Shown here: piece after piece, positions 57,403 to 64,000 of the stretch
How the letters are laid out: each line of letters begins with the position of its first letter
Numbering within the stretch: the first letter of the stretch is position 1
Assembly (NCBI GenBank): GCA_963812075.1
Contig: CAWETN010000001.1
Coordinates: forward strand, 7,383-71,382
Reading direction: 5' to 3'
DNA length: 64,000 nt
Source of the DNA: JAMXLO01 sp963812075
GTDB lineage: Bacteria > Pseudomonadota > Alphaproteobacteria > Acetobacterales > Acetobacteraceae
Made by a program: the position numbers and the translations under genes
Notes under the pieces: model-generated
Told to the model about the DNA's origin: nothing
What the model saw: only the letters and a program-made list of their open reading frames with translations
The model's database searches: none

Positions 57403-57601
57403 AGCCTGTGCCCAACAAGCGGAGCAGGTGAGCCACGCGGCAGAATGAGCGGCCTGAACGGCTGAGTTGGGTGGAAAGCGGACCGTCGCGCGGCGTTCCT
57501 GATCGTCTTCCGACGGGCACCGCGTCATTCACCCACCCCGGCAGGGTTGGAGAACCAGCGGACGGCGGCTGGGCTTCCGATTGGCTAGAAATGGTGGCGT
57601 A

Positions 57602-60565
57602 ATGGCCCTCGCCAGCCGGGGGTGGACCATGGCTTGGACGCAAGCCGACACGATCGCCGAACTTCAGCGCGCCAACTCGGAACTGCGGCGGGAACTCAGC
57701 GAGCGCGACGCTGCGTTGGCACAGCGTGACAGCGACTACGACGAACGGATCGCGCATCAGGCGGCGACGGTCGAGGTGTTGAAGGCGATGTCGGCCTCCC
57801 CCGGCGATCCGCAGCCGGTGTTCGATCTGATCGTCGATCGCGCCCGCGACCTTTGCGATGCTTATGGCGCGACCGTGTTTGAATTCGACGGAACGCGAAT
57901 TCACTGGCGCGCCGCGACGGGCGTCAGCGACGACCCGGCGGTGCGAGCTGCATACGAAGCCCAGTTTCCGATGGTGCCCACCCGGGATTGGCACTTTGGT
58001 CGAGCAATCCTCGACCGGCGGATCATCCGCATCGATGACCACGAGTCAGAACCGGGATTGCATCCGACCTTGCGTGGCATCACCGCGAAATCGAATGTCA
58101 CGATCCCGATCATGCGCGGTGACGCGGTCATCGGGGCAATCGGCATGGGCCGCTGCGAGAAGGGTGGCTTTTCTGACAGCCAGGTCGAGTTGCTGAAAAC
58201 CTTCGCCGAGCAGGCGGCGATCGCGATCACCAGCGCCGAAACCTATCGCACGCTGCAGGCCCGCACAGCCGACCTCCTGCAATCCCTGGAATATCAGACG
58301 GCGACATCGGACGTGCTGAAGGTTATCAGCCGGGCCGCCTTCGATTTGCGCCCAGTGTTCGATACCATCGTCGCCACGGCCGCGCGGCTGTGCAATGCCG
58401 GTTACGCGAACATCACGACGCGCGTGGGCGACGTCTTCCGTGGGGTCGCTGAGGTCGGCTTACGCTCCGGCGAACCCACCATGGCCGACCGTGTTTTCTC
58501 GCTCGACAGAGAAACCGTGACCGGCCGGGTCGCTTTGGCGAAACAGGTCATCGAGGTCGCGGATATCGCCGCTGACCCGGAGTACGTCCTGACCGAGGAT
58601 GCCAGGCGCTCGGGAGTGGGGACCGTTCTGGGCGTGCCGTTGATGCGCGGTGACTTTGTCGTCGGCACGCTCAATCTCGGACGGCGGATGGTACAGCCGT
58701 TCACGGACCAGCAGATCGAGTTGGTCAGAACCTTTGCCGATCAGGCTGTCATCGCGATCGAGAACGCCCGGCTGCTGGGTGAACTGCGCGAGGCGCTGGA
58801 GCGCCAGACCGCGACCGCCGAGGTGTTGCGTATCATCAACGAGAATCCGGGCAATCTGGGGCCGGTGTTCGACATGATTCTGGAGAAGGCACTGAGCCTC
58901 GCCGAGGCGGCGTTTGGCACCCTCTGGATTTACCACGGCGACACCATGCATGCCGGGGCGACGCGTGGGATGACGCCGGCATTGGCGGAATTTCGCGCGC
59001 GGAACCCCGTTCTGGCGCTCCCCCCTGTCGCCCGGGAAGCCAGCGAGACGCGGCGCGCAGTCCAGATGCTGGATATCCGCGAAAGCGAGAGTTACCGCGC
59101 CGGCCGCCGCGCCTCGCGGGCCATCGCCGATCTGGGCGGCGCGCGCACGAACCTGGTGGTTCCGCTGCTGAAGGACAATGAGAGTGTCGGCTGCATCCAG
59201 ATCTACCGGCAGGAGGTGCGGGTCTTCACCCCGCAGCAGATTTCACTGCTGGAAGGCTTCGCCGCCCAGGCGGTGATCGCGATGGACAACGCGCGGCTGC
59301 TGAACGAAATCCGCCGGCGTCAGAACGAACTCGATATCACTTTCGAGAACATGGGCGACGGTGTCGCCATGTTCGATCGCGACCACAGACTTGCCGCCTG
59401 GAACCGCAATTTTCAGGACATTCTCGACCTGCCCGACAATTCGGTGCGCGTGGGGCTGCCGTTCGTCGATTACATTCGCGGTTTGGCGGCCAGAGGCGAA
59501 TACGGCCCGGATGCCAACGCGGACGAACAGATCGCTCGGCTGACCATGGCGGTTGGCCAGGCAAATCGATTCGAGCGCACGCGCCCCAACGGCCGCGTCA
59601 TCGACGTGCGTCATAACCCGATCCAGGACGGCGGCTTCGTCGTCATCTACGCCGACATCACCGAACGGAAGCGCGCCGAGGAGGCTCTGCGTGTCGCTCG
59701 CGATGCAGCGGAAACGGCATTGCGTGAGCTGAAGGTCGCCCAGGCCAACCTGGTCCAGGCGGAGAAGATGGCGTCGCTGGGTCAGGTCACCGCCGGGATC
59801 GCGCACGAGATCAAGAACCCGCTCAACTTCGTCAACAATTTTGCCTCGCTCTCGGTGGACCTGCTGGATGAACTGAAGCAGGTCGCTGCGCCGGCGTTGG
59901 TCACGCTGGCGGACGATACCAGGACCGAGATCGAAGAACTGACTGCGACGCTGACGGGGAACCTGGCGAAGATCGAGGAACACGGCAAGCGCGCCGATGG
60001 CATCGTGAAGGCGATGCTGGATCATTCACGCGGTGCGTCCGGCGAGCGGCGCGCCGTCGACATCAACGCGCTGGCGGATGAGGCGCTGAACCTCGCATAT
60101 CATGGCGCCCGCGCCCAGGATCCGAACTTCAACATCACCCTTGAGCGCGACTTGGGCGATGGGATCGCGCCCATCGAGATGAACCCGCAAGATATCACGC
60201 GTGTGCTCCTGAACCTGTTCAGCAACGGATTCTATGCGGCGAACAAGCGCACTCGGAGCCATGCCGACGGCGCCTTCAGGCCAACGTTGAAGCTGACGAC
60301 CCGCGCTGTCGGCGACGCGGCGGAAATCCGCGTGCGCGACAACGGCACCGGCATCCCGAAGGACATCCGCGACAAGCTGTTCCAGCCGTTCTTTACCACC
60401 AAGCCGACCGGCGAGGGCACCGGTCTCGGCCTGTCGATCACCCACGACATCGTCACGAAGGCGCACGCCGGCACGATCTCGGTGGACAGCGAGGTCGATG
60501 AATTCACCGAATTCGTCGTCACCTTACCGCGCCGGATGTTCACAGGCGGCGGAAGCGCTGGATGA
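57602..60565 (+). CDS. Sensor histidine kinase with three tandem GAF domains and a PAS domain
   Basis: A soluble 987-residue kinase. After an N-terminal coiled coil (residues about 15-55) come three GAF domains at about 65-225, 245-400 and 420-570, each preceded by a linker of the form TATxEVLK. A PAS domain follows (about 580-690, ITFENMGDGVAMFDRDHRLAAWN), then a coiled coil, HisKA-type H-box GIAHEIKNPLNFV, and HATPase_c (N-box NLFSNGFYA, DNGTGIP, GEGTGLGLS). No receiver domain or response regulator is adjacent. The start is uncertain: 57602 or 57629 (MAWTQAD). The frame is intact, so not all large genes here are broken. Confidence 0.93.
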   Translation: MALASRGWTMAWTQADTIAELQRANSELRRELSERDAALAQRDSDYDERIAHQAATVEVLKAMSASPGDPQPVFDLIVDRARDLCDAYGATVFEFDGTRIHWRAATGVSDDPAVRAAYEAQFPMVPTRDWHFGRAILDRRIIRIDDHESEPGLHPTLRGITAKSNVTIPIMRGDAVIGAIGMGRCEKGGFSDSQVELLKTFAEQAAIAITSAETYRTLQARTADLLQSLEYQTATSDVLKVISRAAFDLRPVFDTIVATAARLCNAGYANITTRVGDVFRGVAEVGLRSGEPTMADRVFSLDRETVTGRVALAKQVIEVADIAADPEYVLTEDARRSGVGTVLGVPLMRGDFVVGTLNLGRRMVQPFTDQQIELVRTFADQAVIAIENARLLGELREALERQTATAEVLRIINENPGNLGPVFDMILEKALSLAEAAFGTLWIYHGDTMHAGATRGMTPALAEFRARNPVLALPPVAREASETRRAVQMLDIRESESYRAGRRASRAIADLGGARTNLVVPLLKDNESVGCIQIYRQEVRVFTPQQISLLEGFAAQAVIAMDNARLLNEIRRRQNELDITFENMGDGVAMFDRDHRLAAWNRNFQDILDLPDNSVRVGLPFVDYIRGLAARGEYGPDANADEQIARLTMAVGQANRFERTRPNGRVIDVRHNPIQDGGFVVIYADITERKRAEEALRVARDAAETALRELKVAQANLVQAEKMASLGQVTAGIAHEIKNPLNFVNNFASLSVDLLDELKQVAAPALVTLADDTRTEIEELTATLTGNLAKIEEHGKRADGIVKAMLDHSRGASGERRAVDINALADEALNLAYHGARAQDPNFNITLERDLGDGIAPIEMNPQDITRVLLNLFSNGFYAANKRTRSHADGAFRPTLKLTTRAVGDAAEIRVRDNGTGIPKDIRDKLFQPFFTTKPTGEGTGLGLSITHDIVTKAHAGTISVDSEVDEFTEFVVTLPRRMFTGGGSAG

Positions 60566-60767
60566 CCCGACGCCGCTGCCATGCGCACGTTCAGTGGTGC
60601 CGGTTGTAGGACCGCTTTGGGTCGGTAGCAGTCGAATCTCCCGGCGGATGCAGGATCAGCCATTTTCGGCCTGCCCACTCGGAGGCACCAGTCCGTTTCC
60701 AGTTCGGGTCGTCGGTTTCTATCCAGAGGCCCTCGACTCTCCGCAACCGTCGTCACTCCCGCGTCTT

Positions 60768-62611
60768 CTACGCCGCACCCACCCCCTCCCCCCTCACCTT
60801 CGGCAGCTCCTCCGCCCCCAGCGTCTCGTGCGCCAACAGCGACGCCGCGCCCTCGTCCAGCTCCGCCCGGTTCGTGCGCAGTATCCCCACCGCCCGCGCC
60901 AGCGCCCCCTCCAGCCGCGACCGCACCGCCTGGTCGATCTCGTGCGCCGTCTCGTCGCTGAACCGCCGCTGCTGCCAGAACGTCCCCGGCTGGTTGAGGA
61001 ACTGCCCCTGCTCGGTGTCCCACGCCACCGGCCCCAGTCTCTCGTCCATGCCGAACCGCAGCACCATGCCGCGCGCGATGTCGGTCGCCTTCGCCAGGTC
61101 GTCCGCCGCCCCGGTGGAGATGTCCTCGCCCAGCAGCGTCTCCGCCGCGCGCCCGCCCATCAGCACCGTCATCTTGTCCTCCAGCTCCCGCCGCCCCATC
61201 AGGAACCGGTCGTCGGTCGGCCGCTGCAGCGTGTAGCCCAGCGCGCCGATGCCGCGCGGGATGATCGACACCTTCTGGATCGGGTCGCTCCCCGGGATCG
61301 CCAGCGCCACCAGCGCGTGCCCCATCTCATGATAGGCCACGACCCGCCGCTCGCGCGGGATCAGGATGCGCGACTTCTTCTCCAGCCCGGCGACGATCCG
61401 CTCCACCGCGCCGGTGAAGTCCGCCATGCCGATCGCCTGCGCGCCGCGCCGCGTCGCCAGCACCGCCGCCTCGTTCGCCAGGTTCGCCAGATCCGCCCCG
61501 GTGAACCCCGGCGTCAGCGCCGCGATGTCCTCCAGCTTCACGTCGTCGGCCAGCTTCAGCGTCTTCAGGTGGATGCGCAGGATGTCCACCCGGCCCTTCT
61601 TGTCCGGCCGGTCCACCAGCACCTGGCGGTCGAACCGCCCGGCCCGCAGCAGCGCCGGGTCGAGGATCTCCGGCCGGTTGGTCGCCGCCAGGATCACGAT
61701 CGCCACCGAGCGGTCGAACCCGTCCATCTCCGCCAGCAGCTGGTTGAGCGTCTGCTCCTTCTCGTCCTGCCCGCCCATCGGGCTGACGCCGCGCGCCCGC
61801 CCCAGCGCGTCCAGTTCGTCGATGAAGATGATGCACGGCGCCGTCTTCCGCGCCTGCTCGAACAGGTCGCGCACCCGCGCGGCGCCGACGCCCACGAACA
61901 TCTCGACGAACTCGGCGCCGTTGGTGGCGTAGAACGGCACCCCGGCCTCGCCCGCCACCGCGCGCGCCAGCAGCGTCTTGCCGGTGCCGGGCGGGCCCAC
62001 CAGCAGGATGCCGCGCGGGATGTGCGCGCCCAGCCGGGTGAACTCCTCCGGCCGCTTCAGGAAATCGACGATCTCGTGCAGTTCGTCCTTCGCCTCGTCC
62101 ACGCCCGGCCACGTCGGCGAAGCGTGACCTTCACGTCGGTCTCCGCCACCAGCTTGGCCTTCGAGCGCCCGACCGACAGCAGCCCGCCGCCGAACCCGCC
62201 GCCGCGCCCGCCCATCATCGCCCGCGAGGCGAACATCCAGATGCCGACGAACAGCAGCGGCGGCAGGATCCAGGACAGCAGCGTGCCCAGCGCGCCGGCC
62301 TCGGTCGCCGTGCCGGTGAACTCTACGTTGTGCTTCGCCAGCTGGCCGGCGAGGTCGGGTGCCACCTGCACCGTGGTGAAGCTGCTGCGGCCGTCGGCCA
62401 TCGGCTCGGTCAGGGTGCCGCGGATGATGTTGCCCGCCACCGTGACCTGCTTCACCTTCCCCGCGTCGAGGTATTGCTGGAACTGGCTATAGGGGATCGC
62501 GTCGGTGCCCCCGCTGCCGCCGCCGCCGAACAGGCCGAGCATCGAGATCGCCGCCAGCCCCGCGAGGACCAGCCAGGTCGACGGCGGTATGTTGGGTTTC
62601 CGCGCTGCCAC
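60768..62611 (-). CDS. ftsH: ATP-dependent zinc metalloprotease FtsH (two frameshifts)
   Basis: Membrane AAA+ protease of about 614 residues. It has TM1 (PSTWLVLAGLAAISMLGLF), a short periplasmic domain, and TM2 (LSWILPPLLFVGIWMFAS). The AAA domain has Walker A GPPGTGKTLLA, Walker B IIFIDELDALG, and the SRH with ATNRPEILDPALLRAGRFDR. The protease zinc motif HEMGH is present. Two single-base insertions near 62104 and 62123 break VKVTFADVAGVDEAKDELHEIVDF. The start is GTG at 62611 with AGGAGG upstream. The short C-terminus and isolated position suggest a second FtsH paralogue rather than the tilS-ftsH-folP copy. Confidence 0.94.
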
Positions 62612-62793
62612 GCGCCTGCCTCCTGATCCGGGGATAAACAGTGGGCTGACGCCTGGCCGGCGGCAACCGCATCGCCCGCGAACCAATTCTTTACGTCTGC
62701 GGCGTATTTGCTTCGTTCGCGCAGTCGCGCAGCCACGCCAGGTGGCAGGGCAAAACGACCGGTTCCTGGTTTCCCCGTCCCGGGAGATGGGCC

Positions 62794-64000
62794 GTGTCGA
62801 ATATCATCACTCTTGGCAACGCCGCGAACACGGCAACCTTCAGCACGGTCGATACGCTCACCTCGGGTGCGGGTGCCGACACGATCGCGCTGACCGGCGC
62901 GATTGTTAACGCCTCGATCGACCTGGCGGGCGGGTCCGACGTGCTGAGCCTGGGCAACGCGGCGAACAGCGCCAGCATAGCCAACGTGGAGACCATCACC
63001 GGCGGCACCGCCGCCGACACGCTGACCCTGTCCACTGCGCTGAGCACCGCGATGCAGGTCGACCTGGGCGCCGGGTCGGACAAGCTGGTGCTGGCCAACG
63101 CGGCCAATACCGGCTCGCTGAGCAACGTCGAGAGCGTGGTCGGCAACGCCGGCGCCGACGCCATCACCCTCAGCACCGCGCTCACCGCCGGCTCCATCGA
63201 CCTCGCCGCCGGCAGCGACACGCTGACCTTCGCCAACGGCACGAACAGTGCCAGTCTGGCCAACATCGAGACTGTCACCGGCGGCACCGGTGCCGACACC
63301 GTCAGCCTGACGGCGGCCGCCGCCAGCGCCTCGATCGACCTCGCCGCCGGCAACGACGCGCTCACCCTCGGCGGCTTCGCCAATGTGGCCACCCTCGCCA
63401 ACATCGAGAGCATCACCGGCGGCTCCGCGGCCGACACCCTCACCCTGACCACCGCGCTCGCCGCCGCCATGGCGGTGGACCTGGGCGCCGGCGCCAACAA
63501 GCTCACCCTGGCCAGTCTGGCGAACACCGGCACGGTGAAGAACGCCACCAGCCTGATCGGCGGCACCGCCGCCGACACCATCACCCTGGGTGCCGCCATC
63601 GCCGCCGGCTCCATCGACCTCGGCGCCGGCAACGACACCCTGGTGTTCGGCAACTTCGCCAATTCGGCCACCGTCGCCAACACCGAGACCCTCACCGGCG
63701 GAACCGGCAACGACGCCGTCAGCCTCGCCACCGCGCTCACCACCGCCATGGCGGTCGATCTCGGCACCGGCGCCAACGCCCTCAGCCTCGCCGCCGGCGG
63801 CAACACCGGCACCGTCAGCAACCTTCAGTCGCTCACCGGCGGCTCGGGCGCCGATGCCGTCACCCTCGCCACCGCCATCGCCAACGGTTCCATCGACCTC
63901 GGCGGCGGAACCGACACCCTGGTGTTCGGCAACCTCGCCAATGTGGCAACCCTCGCCAACATCGAGACCATCACCGGCGGAACCGCCAACGACACCGTCA
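62794..64000 (+). CDS. Large repeat protein of 46/47-residue units, 3' end outside window
   Basis: An open frame from GTG at 62794 (CGGGAG upstream) with no stop by the window end, at least 402 residues. It has no signal peptide and no cysteine or tryptophan, and is rich in Ala, Thr, Gly, Leu and Asp. After 21 residues it consists of near-regular units beginning xTGGxxADT and ending ANxET/ES. This pattern recalls calcium-binding beta-roll (RTX-like) or beta-helix adhesins exported by type I or V secretion, but the classic GGxGxDxUx nonapeptides are only partly matched. Expect a very large surface or secreted protein. Secretion genes would be sought downstream. Confidence 0.85.
   Translation, partial: MSNIITLGNAANTATFSTVDTLTSGAGADTIALTGAIVNASIDLAGGSDVLSLGNAANSASIANVETITGGTAADTLTLSTALSTAMQVDLGAGSDKLVLANAANTGSLSNVESVVGNAGADAITLSTALTAGSIDLAAGSDTLTFANGTNSASLANIETVTGGTGADTVSLTAAAASASIDLAAGNDALTLGGFANVATLANIESITGGSAADTLTLTTALAAAMAVDLGAGANKLTLASLANTGTVKNATSLIGGTAADTITLGAAIAAGSIDLGAGNDTLVFGNFANSATVANTETLTGGTGNDAVSLATALTTAMAVDLGTGANALSLAAGGNTGTVSNLQSLTGGSGADAVTLATAIANGSIDLGGGTDTLVFGNLANVATLANIETITGGTANDTV
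62857..64000 (+). repeat. Tandem in-frame repeats of about 138 and 141 bases, alternating
   Basis: Unit starts are at 62857, 62995, 63136, 63274, 63412, 63553, 63691, 63832 and 63970, giving lengths of 46, 47, 46, 46, 47, 46, 47 and 46 codons. The 46-residue type has SIDLxxGxDxL; the 47-residue type has an extra residue in AMxVDLGxGxxxL. The array continues beyond the window. Copies differ at many third positions, so it is an old, diverged array rather than a fresh expansion. Confidence 0.9.

Noticed and set aside
60498..62492. 664-codon plus-strand frame over ftsH.
   Set aside because: It is an antisense shadow of ftsH with no recognisable domain.
62857..64000. CRISPR-like array, because of regular spacing near 140 bases.
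   Set aside because: Repeats are long, in frame, diverged at third positions and encode protein; there are no short identical repeats with unique spacers and no cas genes.

Overview
The window is GC-rich, densely packed bacterial DNA with alphaproteobacterial gene order. Markers are trpB-trpA-accD with 4-bp overlaps, a hemC-hemD-mitofilin-hemY operon divergent from tsaD, and a CheZ-like phosphatase. The closest fit is Rhodospirillales/Acetobacteraceae-like, inferred from gene content only. No rRNA, tRNA, CRISPR array, transposase or phage gene was seen.

Layout. (1) 1-2850, minus: accD (cut by the window edge), trpA, trpB. (2) 2851-9918, plus: two tandem copper modules, each a CotA-like Tat-exported multicopper oxidase (MCO) followed by a SCO-type copper chaperone. 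The first chaperone is fused to a cytochrome c domain. Each module follows an AT-rich leader with the same three-block sequence element. (3) 9943-16074: purD, xseA, a hybrid PAS histidine kinase, a DUF1194 protein and a CheZ-like protein. (4) 16243-25829: a ketopantoate-reductase-like protein, murJ, gpsA, rlmJ, tsaD, and the divergent haem operon. (5) 25845-34595: a 2-oxoglutarate oxygenase-like enzyme, an M23 peptidase, a DMT exporter, a nitroreductase, glutamate dehydrogenase, an FMN monooxygenase, zwf and an SDR with an altered active site. (6) 34659-42477, minus: an RND efflux pair, a two-subunit TPP decarboxylase, a GST, a Uma2 protein and an HpcH aldolase. (7) 42518-47419: a hydrolase, a third and unrelated-looking MCO, a glycine-zipper protein, a DHFR-like protein and a creatininase-family protein. 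(8) 47443-57402: an acyl-CoA synthetase, an SDR, kynU, a 3-hydroxyisobutyrate-dehydrogenase-like enzyme, a CMD protein, two orphan solute-binding proteins, a TetR regulator and a hypothetical protein. (9) 57602-64000: a triple-GAF histidine kinase, a second-type ftsH, and the start of a large protein made of alternating 46- and 47-residue repeats.

Two themes stand out. One is copper and periplasmic oxidation: three MCOs, two SCO chaperones and a cytochrome fusion. The other is technical: at least eleven otherwise ordinary genes, several essential, carry one or more single-base frameshifts, mostly an extra C or G. These include purD, xseA, zwf, ftsH, kynU, gdh and the RND permease. They look like consensus errors in the assembly rather than gene decay, so the intact proteins should be read across them. 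Coordinates given for those genes span the whole reconstructed gene.
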